Source: Beutenbergia cavernae DSM 12333 (GTDB taxonomy: Bacteria > Actinomycetota > Actinomycetes > Actinomycetales > Beutenbergiaceae). Taken from it: a DNA stretch of 64,000 nucleotides. Location: the NCBI RefSeq assembly GCF_000023105.1, contig NC_012669.1:4031025-4095024 (forward strand), in the 5' to 3' direction. Both the position numbers and the translations under genes were made by a program. Below are positions 25,387 through 32,860 of the stretch, one piece after another. The notes below the pieces were generated by a model, which searched no databases, was not told the origin of the DNA, and saw only the letters and a list, made by a program, of their open reading frames with translations. Position 1 is the stretch's first letter. Every line of letters starts with the position of its first letter.

Positions 25387-26085
25387 TCAGATGACGAACG
25401 AGGCCACCACGAGCAGAGTCGCCCCGACCACGACGGCGCCGACCACGATCCACGCCGTCCACCACGGGTGCTTCTCATGGAACCGCATGGCGCCCGGGTG
25501 GCGGGCCTCCACGTCGAGCGGCCGCATCGGAGCGGCGTAGACGGCGGGCTGCGGCGTCAGCGCGTACGCGAGCGCCAGCAGGTCCGCCGGCGACCACAGC
25601 GGCGAGCTCATGGCGAGCATCCGCCGCCCGGCGCGGTCACGCACGACGAGGAACGGTGGCGCCACGGCCTGCCCCGACTGCGCCCGTTGGAACAGGACCA
25701 CCTCACCCACGTCCGCCAGCTGGTGGATCCGGCCGCCGCTGCCGAACGCGGAACGCTGGACGGTCGAGTACGTCACCACCGTCCGAGCCCGCCAGGCGAC
25801 CCAGACCGCGAACCCGAGCGCGATCACGATCGTCGCCACCGTGATGATGCCGCCGACCGTGTCGAACCGCCCGAGCCCGAGAACGGCGGCGAGGACGAGC
25901 ACAACCGGGCCGACGACCATGAGCCTGCGGCGATTCTCGGGCGATGCCACGATCACCGCGACGCCGTCGGGACCGCGGACGAGCGCGGGAGGCGTCCACG
26001 CCGGCGCCGCTCCCGGCGGAGGAGCGGCCGGCGGCTGGAGCCCCGAAGGCGGAGGGAGGTACGGGTTCGGCGGGGGGTGCGTCAC
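25387..26085 (-). CDS. Proline-rich membrane protein of unknown function
   Basis: 232 residues starting at GTG 26085. A Pro-rich cytoplasmic N-tail (about 1-35) is followed by a charged stretch, two hydrophobic segments at about 54-95 (RRLMVVGPVVLVLAAVLGL, GGIITVATIVIALGFAVWVAW), a central soluble region with the look of a PH-like fold (VTYSTVQRSAFGSGGRIHQL), and a third membrane helix at the C-terminus (WTAWIVVGAVVVGATLLVVASFVI). No family recognised. It is followed on the same strand by nothing obvious; LemA lies upstream. Confidence 0.7.
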   Translation of the reverse strand: MTHPPPNPYLPPPSGLQPPAAPPPGAAPAWTPPALVRGPDGVAVIVASPENRRRLMVVGPVVLVLAAVLGLGRFDTVGGIITVATIVIALGFAVWVAWRARTVVTYSTVQRSAFGSGGRIHQLADVGEVVLFQRAQSGQAVAPPFLVVRDRAGRRMLAMSSPLWSPADLLALAYALTPQPAVYAAPMRPLDVEARHPGAMRFHEKHPWWTAWIVVGAVVVGATLLVVASFVI

Positions 26086-26155
26086 GACCGACTGCTTACC
26101 ACGAGAGCTGCCCGCCGGCGGTCAGGACGACGGCGATGACGCCGCCGACGCATCC

Positions 26156-26212
26156 GCTCACCCCTGGGGCGGCCGCTCACCCCTGGGGCGGCCGCTCACC
26201 CCTGGGGCGGCT
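26156..26212 (-). repeat. 19-bp tandem repeat (3 copies) containing the lemA stop codon
   Basis: Exact units at 26156-26174 and 26175-26193, with a third at 26194-26212 that carries the stop codon of the LemA gene and its last codons. The two extra copies lie downstream of the stop, each with the same in-phase TGA. Confidence 0.9.
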
Positions 26213-26945
26213 GCGAGCGCGGGTAGCCGGGCTGGCCACCGCCCTGGCCGGGCTGGAACGACCCAGGCTCCCCACCATGGCTCGGTCCACCCGTGCTGTA
26301 GCCGGGCGCACCCGGGCCGGCGGGCGGGGGCGGGGTCGGCGCATAGGAACCGACGTTCCCTGCCGTGTCCTGGAACGAGACGCTGGGCCGCGCACGAACG
26401 GTCGGGTCGTTCGCCTCGAAGTACTCGGCGCGGCGGAACCCGAACATGCCGGCGATGACCGACGGCGGGAACGACTCCACCTTGGTGTTGAGCTCGCGCA
26501 CGTTCGCGTTGTAGAACCGCCGGCCCGCCGCGATGCGGTCCTCCGTGTTGGTCAGCTCGGCCTGGAGCTGCGCGAAGTTCTCGGCCGCGCGCAGCTGCGG
26601 GTACGCCTCGGCGACGGCGAACAGCCGCCCGAGCGCCTGCTCGAGGACGTTCTCCTGCTGCGCCTGCTGCCCGGGCGTCGCGCCGGGCGTGGCGGCCAGC
26701 GCGCGGGCGCGGGTGACCTCGTCGAAGACGGCGCGCTCGTGCGCCGCGTAGCCCTTGACCGTCTCGACCAGGTTCGGGATGAGGTCGTACCGGCGGTGCA
26801 GCTCGACGTCGATCTGCCGCCACGCCTCCTGCACGAGGTTGCGCAGCCGCACGAACGAGTTGTACGTGGCGATGCCCCAGATGAGCAGGATGAGGACCAG
26901 GATCGCGAGGACGATGCCGATGATCCCGAGAGCGGTCAGGTCCAT
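26196..26945 (-). CDS. lemA: LemA family protein
   Basis: A 249-residue membrane-anchored protein. A single N-terminal helix (about residues 6-27) is followed by a four-helix-bundle LemA domain: YNSFVRLRNLVQEAWRQIDVELHRRYDLIPNLVETVKGYAAHE, then the AVAEAYPQLRAAENFAQLQAELTNTEDRIAAGRRFYN signature, and FPPSVIAGMFGF. A Gly/Pro/Ser-rich tail (about 205-249) is unusual for the family and ends in a tandemly repeated sequence. ATG 26945 has GGGGACC upstream. LemA proteins are widespread but poorly understood. The gene lies 100 bp after pyrE. Confidence 0.93.
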   Translation of the reverse strand: MDLTALGIIGIVLAILVLILLIWGIATYNSFVRLRNLVQEAWRQIDVELHRRYDLIPNLVETVKGYAAHERAVFDEVTRARALAATPGATPGQQAQQENVLEQALGRLFAVAEAYPQLRAAENFAQLQAELTNTEDRIAAGRRFYNANVRELNTKVESFPPSVIAGMFGFRRAEYFEANDPTVRARPSVSFQDTAGNVGSYAPTPPPPAGPGAPGYSTGGPSHGGEPGSFQPGQGGGQPGYPRSQPPQG

Positions 26946-27045
26946 GCTGAGGTCCCCTTGGTCGCGGTCTGCGGAGCGTGCATCGTACCGTGCGGCCCTC
27001 GGGCCGACCGGAGCCGGCGCCCGCGGCCGCGAGCCGGCCGCGCGG

Positions 27046-27612
27046 TCAGGCGAGCCCGAGGTCGGCGGCGTCGAGCACCCAGTGGTAGGGCAGGCCGGCC
27101 TCGGAGAGACGTTCGCGCGCGCCGGTGTCCCGGTCGACGACGACGGCGACGCCCAGCACGTCAGCACCCGCCTCCCGCAGCGCCTCGACCGCCGTCATGA
27201 CGCTGCGGCCGGTCGTCGAGGTGTCGTCGACGACGACGACGCGGCGACCGTTGACGTCCGGACCCTCGACGCGGCGCCCCATGCCGTGCTGCTTGGCGCT
27301 CTTGCGGACGACGAACGCGTCGAGCGCCAGTCCGCGCGACGCCGCCGCGTGCAGCAGCGCGGCCGCCACCGGGTCGGCGCCCATCGTCATGCCCCCGACG
27401 GCGTCGATCTCGCCCGGTCCGAGGCCGGCCTCCTCGAGCACGTCGAGCAGCAGGTGCCCGATGAGCGGGGCCGCCTCGTGGTGCAGGGTCGCGAGGCGCA
27501 TGTCGACGTAGTAGTCGGCCTCGAGACCACTGGTGAGCGTGACCTTCCCGGACACGACGGACAGGTCGGCGACGAGCGCGGCGAGCCGCGCTCGCGGGGT
27601 GTCATCAGTCAC
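27046..27612 (-). CDS. pyrE: Orotate phosphoribosyltransferase
   Basis: Makes OMP from orotate and PRPP in pyrimidine synthesis; cytoplasmic homodimer. 188 residues with the PRPP loop VVVVDDTSTTGRS (about residues 124-136), the catalytic Lys/His loop VVRKSAKQHGMGRRVEG and the N-terminal LTSGLEADYYVDMR. The start is GTG 27612 (VTDDTPRARL). It lies between lemA and a short-chain dehydrogenase, in the leftward housekeeping series. Confidence 0.97.
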   Translation of the reverse strand: MTDDTPRARLAALVADLSVVSGKVTLTSGLEADYYVDMRLATLHHEAAPLIGHLLLDVLEEAGLGPGEIDAVGGMTMGADPVAAALLHAAASRGLALDAFVVRKSAKQHGMGRRVEGPDVNGRRVVVVDDTSTTGRSVMTAVEALREAGADVLGVAVVVDRDTGARERLSEAGLPYHWVLDAADLGLA

Positions 27613-27669
27613 CCGGAAAGCGTAACCGCCGCACCCGGGATTCCCGATCCCGCGCCATGGGGAAACGCC

Positions 27670-28437
27670 TCAGGCGCCGCGGGGCGGGCGGCGGTGATCG
27701 ATGCGGCGCACGAGCGACCGGGGCAGCACCCGCAGCGCCGCCGAGGCCGCCTTGTAGCGGAGCGACGGCGTCGAGATGACGACGCCGCGGCTCACGTCCC
27801 GCAACCCCGCTGCCACCACCCTCTCGGCGTCGAGGAACCCCACCTCGGGCAGCCACGACATGCGCAGCCCGGCCCGCTCGTGGAACTCCGTGTGGGTGTA
27901 GCCCGGGCACAGGGCGGTGGCGGTGACCCCGGAGCCGGCGAGCTGGGCGGCGAGCGTCTCGGTGAACGTCCGCACCCACGCCTTGTGCGCCGCGTACGTG
28001 CCCGACGCCGTCAGTGCCGCCACCGAGGCGACGTTGCAGATCGCGCCGCGTCCGCGGTCCGCCATCGCGCCGGCCGCCGCGTGGCTGAGCACCAGCACAG
28101 CCCGGACCATGACGTCGAGCGCGCGCTCCTCCGCCGCCAGGTCACCCCCGACGAACCGCTGCCGCAGGCCGAACCCCGCATTGTTGACGAGCAGGCCGAC
28201 GGGAGCGACGTCGTCGCGCAGGCGCTCGGCGACGCGCTCGACCTGGGCACGGTCCGCGAGGTCCGCCGGCAGCACCTCGACGTCGACGCCCCCGGCCGCG
28301 CGCAGCTGCGCGGCGTGATGCTCGAGCCGTTCGGCGTCCCGGGCGACGAGGACCAGGTCGTGACCGCCCGCAGCGAGCTGCCAGGCGAACTCCAGACCGA
28401 GCCCGGCGCTCGCGCCGGTGATGAGGGCGCGTCCCAT
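27670..28437 (-). CDS. Short-chain dehydrogenase/reductase
   Basis: A 255-residue classical SDR. NAD(P) loop TGASAGLGLEFA, NNAGFG, the catalytic Ser in CNVASVAAL and the YxxxK motif in YAAHKAW are all present, and ARDAERLE suggests NADP preference. The C-terminal RRIDHRRPPRGA tail is basic. Minus-strand CAGGCT ends 6 nt before ATG 28437, so the message is probably leaderless, back to back with the leaderless xthA promoter. Substrate unknown; the DltE/YqjQ-like subgroup often acts on lipids or ketones. Confidence 0.88.
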   Translation of the reverse strand: MGRALITGASAGLGLEFAWQLAAGGHDLVLVARDAERLEHHAAQLRAAGGVDVEVLPADLADRAQVERVAERLRDDVAPVGLLVNNAGFGLRQRFVGGDLAAEERALDVMVRAVLVLSHAAAGAMADRGRGAICNVASVAALTASGTYAAHKAWVRTFTETLAAQLAGSGVTATALCPGYTHTEFHERAGLRMSWLPEVGFLDAERVVAAGLRDVSRGVVISTPSLRYKAASAALRVLPRSLVRRIDHRRPPRGA

Positions 28438-28443
28438 GTGCCC

Positions 28444-28469
28444 AGCCTGGCACGCTGCGCCGGTACGTT
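28444..28469. promoter_or_regulatory. Back-to-back leaderless promoters (SDR and xthA)
   Basis: The 39-bp gap carries a minus-strand CAGGCT (28449-28444, 6 nt before ATG 28437) and a plus-strand TACGTT (28464-28469, 7 nt before GTG 28477). The two -10 boxes are only 14 bp apart, so the polymerases would compete. Confidence 0.5.
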
Positions 28470-28476
28470 GGGCACC

Positions 28477-29268
28477 GTGCGGATCGCCACCTGGAACGTC
28501 AACTCGATCCGGGCGCGCGCGGAACGCGTGGCGGCCTGGCTCGAGCGCTCCGACGTCGACGTCCTCGCCCTGCAGGAGACCAAGGTCCCCGACGAGCAGT
28601 TCCCGGTCATGTCGTTCGCGGCGGTGGGCTACGACGTCGTGCACCACGGGCACTCGCAGTGGAACGGCGTCGCGATCGTGTCGCGGGTGGGCATCGACGA
28701 CGTCGAGCTCGGCTTCCCCGGCCAGCCCACGTGGGGCGACCCCGCCGTCGCGGAGGCGCGCGCGCTCGGCGCGACGTGCGGCGGCGTGCGGCTCTGGAGC
28801 CTGTACGTGCCGAACGGCCGCACGCTGGAAGACCCGCACTACGCCTACAAGCTCGACTGGCTGCGCGCGCTGCGTGACGCCGCCGCCACGTGGGCGGCCG
28901 AGCCGGGCGCGCAGGTCGCCCTGGCCGGCGACTGGAACATCGCGCCGCTCGACGAGGACGTCTGGGACATGAGCCTGTTCGACGGCGCCACGCACGTCTC
29001 CCCCGCGGAGCGTGCGGCGTTCGCCGCTCTCGACGACGCCGGGTTCGCCGAGGTCACGCGGCTCCACGTCCCGCAGGCGTACACGTACTGGGACTACCAG
29101 AGGCTGCGCTTCCCGCGGAACGAGGGCATGCGCATCGACTTCGTGCTCGCGACCCGGGCGCTCGCCGAGCGCGTCGCGGCCGTCGGGATCGACCGCGAGG
29201 AGCGCAAGGGCAAGGGCGCGAGCGACCACGTACCGGTCGTCGTCGAGATCGCGGGGAGCGCCGCATGA
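28477..29268 (+). CDS. xthA: Exodeoxyribonuclease III (AP endonuclease)
   Basis: Base-excision repair enzyme cleaving at abasic sites, Mg-dependent. The 263 residues contain IATWNVNSIRAR, the metal Glu in LALQETKVPD, SLYVPNGR, the active-site AGDWNIAP, YTYWDYQRLRFPRNEGMRIDF and the closing catalytic SDHVPVVVE. GTG 28477 is chosen because TACGTT lies 7 nt upstream and the protein begins at the usual MRIATWN. It overlaps the following membrane-protein gene by ATGA. Confidence 0.96.
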   Translation: MRIATWNVNSIRARAERVAAWLERSDVDVLALQETKVPDEQFPVMSFAAVGYDVVHHGHSQWNGVAIVSRVGIDDVELGFPGQPTWGDPAVAEARALGATCGGVRLWSLYVPNGRTLEDPHYAYKLDWLRALRDAAATWAAEPGAQVALAGDWNIAPLDEDVWDMSLFDGATHVSPAERAAFAALDDAGFAEVTRLHVPQAYTYWDYQRLRFPRNEGMRIDFVLATRALAERVAAVGIDREERKGKGASDHVPVVVEIAGSAA

Positions 29269-30134
29269 CGCAGACCCCGCCCCCGTTCGGGCCGGTTCCC
29301 GGGTCCGTCCCGCAGCCCGGCCCTCCGCAGCCCGGCCCTGCGCCGCAGCCCGTGCCCGGAGCGACGCCCGGCCCGGCGCAGGCGCCCCCGGGCTCGGAGC
29401 CTCCCCCCGTTCCGCTGGCCCCGACGCCCACGACGTCCGCGGACCGCAGCCGCAGCCCGTACGGGGCACCGTTGCCTCCGGGGGCCGCTCCCACGCCACC
29501 GCCGGACCGCTTCACGATCCCGCAGATCGCGCGGCCGCCGCTCGACGCCGTGAGCGTGGCGTCCGTCGTCACCGGGGTGCTCCTGCTCGGGCCGGTGGCG
29601 CTCGTGCTCGGCATCCTCGGCGTGCGGCGCACGACGCGCGCGTGGCGCCGCAGCCCGCGCATCGCGTGGACCGGCGTCGTCCTGGGGATCGTGACGACGC
29701 TCGGCTGGGTCCTGCTCGGCCTCACGGCGTGGCTGAGCGGCGGCCTGTCCGGCGGCGGCGAGGCCGTGCCGGGCGACGTCGACGCACCCCGCACCGTGCA
29801 CGCCTCCAGCCTCGCGCGGGGCAACTGCGTGGAGTTCCTCCCGCCGGACCAGCAGATCGGCGAGGTCACCCAGGTGCCGTGTGCACAGCCGCACGCCGCG
29901 CAGGTGGTCGACGTCGTCGAGCTCGACGGCGGCGCCTATCCCGGGCCGGACGCCGTCCTCGCGGCGGGCGAAGAGGCGTGCACGTCCCTCGCCGAGGGGC
30001 TGGACGTCGGCGACGCCCAGGTGCGCCCGTGGTGGCTCGTCCCGAGCGAGTCCGGGTGGGAGCAGGGCACCCAGGTCGCGGTGTGCCTGGTCCGCACGAC
30101 AGCCGCCCCGCTCGAGGTCGACCTCGTGAACTGA
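29265..30134 (+). CDS. DUF4190 plus septum-formation domain membrane protein
   Basis: 289 residues. A Pro/Gln-rich cytoplasmic tail (about 1-85) precedes two membrane helices of the DUF4190 kind (VSVASVVTGVLLLGPVALVLGILGV and WTGVVLGIVTTLGWVLLGLTAWL). An exported domain of the septum-formation family follows, with ordered Cys residues (GNCVEFL, VPCAQPHAAQVV, EEACTSL, VAVCLV) that could form two disulfides. It starts in the stop of xthA and is followed by a paralogue of the same layout. Exact role unknown; relatives are linked loosely to division or the envelope. Confidence 0.85.
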   Translation: MTQTPPPFGPVPGSVPQPGPPQPGPAPQPVPGATPGPAQAPPGSEPPPVPLAPTPTTSADRSRSPYGAPLPPGAAPTPPPDRFTIPQIARPPLDAVSVASVVTGVLLLGPVALVLGILGVRRTTRAWRRSPRIAWTGVVLGIVTTLGWVLLGLTAWLSGGLSGGGEAVPGDVDAPRTVHASSLARGNCVEFLPPDQQIGEVTQVPCAQPHAAQVVDVVELDGGAYPGPDAVLAAGEEACTSLAEGLDVGDAQVRPWWLVPSESGWEQGTQVAVCLVRTTAAPLEVDLVN

Positions 30135-30185
30135 GCCGGGGAGTTCTCCCCCGGTACCGCTCCCGCACCGCCGGGACGACGCTTG

Positions 30186-30191
30186 TAAGGT
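30186..30191 (+). promoter_or_regulatory. -10 box of the second DUF4190 gene
   Basis: TAAGGT ends 7 nt before ATG 30199, supporting a leaderless start there over the in-frame GTG at 30190. Confidence 0.5.
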
Positions 30192-30198
30192 GCGCGGC

Positions 30199-31059
30199 AT
30201 GACCACACCCTGGAACTCCTCTGCTCCGGGGTCGTACGGCGGCCCACCGGGACCTCAGCAGCAGCCCGGCCACGGCGGTCCGCCCGGCCCTCCCGCCTAC
30301 GGCGGGACCCAGCAGGGACCCCCGCACGGCGGCCCTCCCGGCGGCGGGTGGCAGGGGCCACCGTCACGGCAGGCGAACCCGGGGGCCGCCCTCGGGTGGG
30401 CGGGCGTCGGGGCGGGGATCGTGCTGGGGCCGGTGGGCCTCGTGCTCGGCGTCATGAGCTTCACCAGGTCGCGCCGGGCCGGTGCGTCCACCGTGCCCGG
30501 GGTGATCGCGATGATCGTGGGCACCGTCTGGACGGTCGCGGTCGCGGCGATCGTCGTCGTCACAGCCGTCGTCACCCTCTCCCAGGACCCGCCGCCGCCG
30601 CCCGAGCCGACGCAGACGGAGACGGAGCCCGAGACACCGGGGCCGGCCGCCGGTGAGAACCCCGGTGACACGGACACCGAACGGGAGGTCCGCGACGTCG
30701 ACATCGACCTCGGCAACTGCATCGACGACCTCGAGAACCCGGTCTCGCCCGGCACGTTCCTGCACGTCCCGTGCGCGCAGCCGCACCACGCCGAGGTGGT
30801 GGCCGAGTACACCATCACCGAGCCCGACTTCCCCGGCACCGACGCGGTGCAGCAGCAGGCGGACGACTTCTGCTCGACGGAGGTCCCGGAGGCGCTGCCG
30901 ACGGAGATCGACCGGACGAACCTGACGGTGTACTACCTCTACCCGACGCAGACCACGTGGGACGACGGCGACCGGATCATCAGCTGCTTCGTGCTCGGGA
31001 AGGACGACACCCGGCTCGTCGGGAGCGCGATCGCGGGCGACATCCAGATCTCCGAGTGA
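30199..31059 (+). CDS. DUF4190 plus septum-formation domain membrane protein (paralogue)
   Basis: 286 residues with the same architecture as the preceding gene: Gly/Pro/Gln-rich tail (about 1-58), two helices (GWAGVGAGIVLGPVGLVLGVMSF, IAMIVGTVWTVAVAAIVVVTAVVTL), an acidic Glu/Thr/Pro linker, and the exported Cys-rich domain (GNCIDDL, VPCAQPHHAEVV, DDFCSTE, IISCFVLG). The pair shares the CAQPHxAxVV signature but is otherwise diverged, so the duplication is old. It probably has its own promoter (TAAGGT). It converges on an NmrA-like gene. Confidence 0.85.
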   Translation: MTTPWNSSAPGSYGGPPGPQQQPGHGGPPGPPAYGGTQQGPPHGGPPGGGWQGPPSRQANPGAALGWAGVGAGIVLGPVGLVLGVMSFTRSRRAGASTVPGVIAMIVGTVWTVAVAAIVVVTAVVTLSQDPPPPPEPTQTETEPETPGPAAGENPGDTDTEREVRDVDIDLGNCIDDLENPVSPGTFLHVPCAQPHHAEVVAEYTITEPDFPGTDAVQQQADDFCSTEVPEALPTEIDRTNLTVYYLYPTQTTWDDGDRIISCFVLGKDDTRLVGSAIAGDIQISE

Positions 31060-31071
31060 GCGCAGGGGCCC

Positions 31072-31902
31072 TCAGCGGAACAGCCCGACGTTCTCCACCG
31101 CCCACTGCGCGAACGACCGCGCGGGCCGGCCCGTGACGCGCGGAACGGTGTCCGTCACCGTGTAGCCGACCTCGGGCGGGTCGCCGTAGACCCACCGCAT
31201 GAAGCCGATCGCCTCGTCGTCCATGCCCTGCGCGCGCCACCGCGCGACGCCCTCGTCCTCGCTGAGCGGCGTCAGGCGGAGCTCGCGCCCGAGCGCGGCG
31301 CCGATCGCGTCGAGCTTGTCACGCAGCGTGAGCACGTCCGGCCCGGTGAGCGTGTACGTCCGGCCCGCGTGGCCATCCTCGGTGAGCGCGAGCGCCGCGA
31401 CGTCGCCGATGTCAGCCGGGTGCACCGGCGCGCTCCGCCGGTCCGCGTACGGCTCCTCGACGCCACCGGCCTCCTTGATCGGCTCGGCCCACTCCGCGTA
31501 GTTCGCCATGAACTCCACCGGCAGCAGCATCGTGTGCGCGACGCCGCTGTCCGGCAGCGCCTCCTCGAGCGGGCCCGGGTAGCCGTTCTGCAGGACCGTG
31601 ACGCGGCCGACGCCGTGCTCGCGGATCGGGCGCAGGACGGCGTCCGGGTCCTGCAGCGGCGCTCCGCCCCCTCCGCGGCGCGGCCCGTCGAACGTGATGA
31701 GGTGGACGGCGTCGACGCCGGCGAGCGCCCGGTCGACGGAGGCCGGATCGGTGAGATCACCGCGCACCACCTCCACGGAGCGATCGAGACCGGCGGTGGC
31801 GGGCTCCCGGCTCAGCGCACGGACGGCTGCGCCACGCTCCAGCAGGGCGCGGACGACCTCGCGGCCGACGGTTCCGGTGGCTCCGGTGACGAGAACGGTC
31901 AT
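31072..31902 (-). CDS. NAD(P)-binding NmrA-like protein
   Basis: A 276-residue atypical SDR starting MTVLVTGATGTVGREVVRALLERG with the GATGTVG nucleotide loop; DAVHLITFDGPRRGG and the C-terminal FAQWAVENVGLFR are typical of the NmrA/quinone-reductase-like group. It lacks a clear YxxxK catalytic pair, so it may sense NADP redox state or act on quinones. GAGGAG precedes ATG 31902. It is divergent from a methyltransferase gene. Function unassigned. Confidence 0.85.
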   Translation of the reverse strand: MTVLVTGATGTVGREVVRALLERGAAVRALSREPATAGLDRSVEVVRGDLTDPASVDRALAGVDAVHLITFDGPRRGGGGAPLQDPDAVLRPIREHGVGRVTVLQNGYPGPLEEALPDSGVAHTMLLPVEFMANYAEWAEPIKEAGGVEEPYADRRSAPVHPADIGDVAALALTEDGHAGRTYTLTGPDVLTLRDKLDAIGAALGRELRLTPLSEDEGVARWRAQGMDDEAIGFMRWVYGDPPEVGYTVTDTVPRVTGRPARSFAQWAVENVGLFR

Positions 31903-31981
31903 GGGGTGGACTCCTCTTCGGTGGGTGACACGGTCACGGTAGGACCGGAAGGGGACACGCTCCGTCCGCTTCTGCGAGCCG

Positions 31982-31987
31982 TAGCAT
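31982..31987 (+). promoter_or_regulatory. -10 box of the leaderless methyltransferase gene
   Basis: TAGCAT ends 6 nt before ATG 31994; no ribosome site is present. Confidence 0.5.
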
Positions 31988-31993
31988 CACGGG

Positions 31994-32794
31994 ATGCCCG
32001 AGGACCGGATCGCCCGCGACGCGGGCCGCGACCTGTTCGGCGCGGACCCGGCGGCCTACCTGCAGGCGCGACCCGGGTACCCCGACTGGGTCTACGACGA
32101 GCTCGTCGAGCGGTGCGGGCTGCGGCCCGGTACCGCGACGTTCGAGATCGGCCCGGGGCCCGGTACGGCGACCGGGCGCCTGCTCGAGCTCGGCGCCGAC
32201 CCGCTCGTCGCCGTCGAGCCCGACGCCCGGCTGGCCACGTTCCTCCGCGAACGCTTCCCCGACGCCCCGCTCGACGTCGTCGCCGCCTCCTTCGAGGATG
32301 CCCCGCTCGAGCTCGGCGCGTTCGACCTCGGCGTGAGCTTCACCGCCTTCCACTGGCTACCGGAGGAGGCGGCTCTGGCCGAGGTCGCACGGCTGCTCCG
32401 TCCGGGCGGTTGGTGGGCGGCGTGCTGGAACGTGTTCGGCGACGACGCGCTGCCGGACCCGTTCCACGACGCGACGACGCAGCTGCTGCGCGGCCCGACC
32501 GGTCCGGCCGCCGGGACGCGAGGGACGCCGTTCGGCATCGACACCGACGCCCGGCTCGACGCGCTGCGCCGAGCGGACGCGTTCGACGTCGTCGACGCGC
32601 GCACGTCCACGTGGTCGCTCGAGCTGGATGCCGAGCGCACCGTCGCGCTCTACGCGACCTTCTCGAACGTCGTCGTGCGGCCCGACGCCGGGCACGTGCT
32701 CGCCGAGCTGGGGCGGATCGCACGCGAGGAGTTCGGCGGCCGCGTCGTGCGGAACATGACCACGAGCCTCGTCCTGGGTCGGCGCCGCGGCTGA
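31994..32794 (+). CDS. Class I SAM-dependent methyltransferase
   Basis: A 266-residue enzyme. Motif I is TFEIGPGPGTATGRLLELG, the acidic loop VAVEPDARL, a motif II-like FDLGVSFTAFHWLPEE and RLLRPGGWWAACWN. The tryptophan-containing SFTAFHWLP pattern and the N-terminal DLFGADPAAYLQARPGYPDWVYDEL match small-molecule methyltransferases of the Methyltransf_11 type common in actinobacteria. Cytoplasmic, monocistronic, probably leaderless. Methyl acceptor unknown. Confidence 0.9.
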   Translation: MPEDRIARDAGRDLFGADPAAYLQARPGYPDWVYDELVERCGLRPGTATFEIGPGPGTATGRLLELGADPLVAVEPDARLATFLRERFPDAPLDVVAASFEDAPLELGAFDLGVSFTAFHWLPEEAALAEVARLLRPGGWWAACWNVFGDDALPDPFHDATTQLLRGPTGPAAGTRGTPFGIDTDARLDALRRADAFDVVDARTSTWSLELDAERTVALYATFSNVVVRPDAGHVLAELGRIAREEFGGRVVRNMTTSLVLGRRRG

Positions 32795-32860
32795 GGGCGC
32801 GAGTTCGGGATCCCTCCCGCGGACACGCGGCGTGTCGCGGGAGGGATCACGCGCCCGGCG

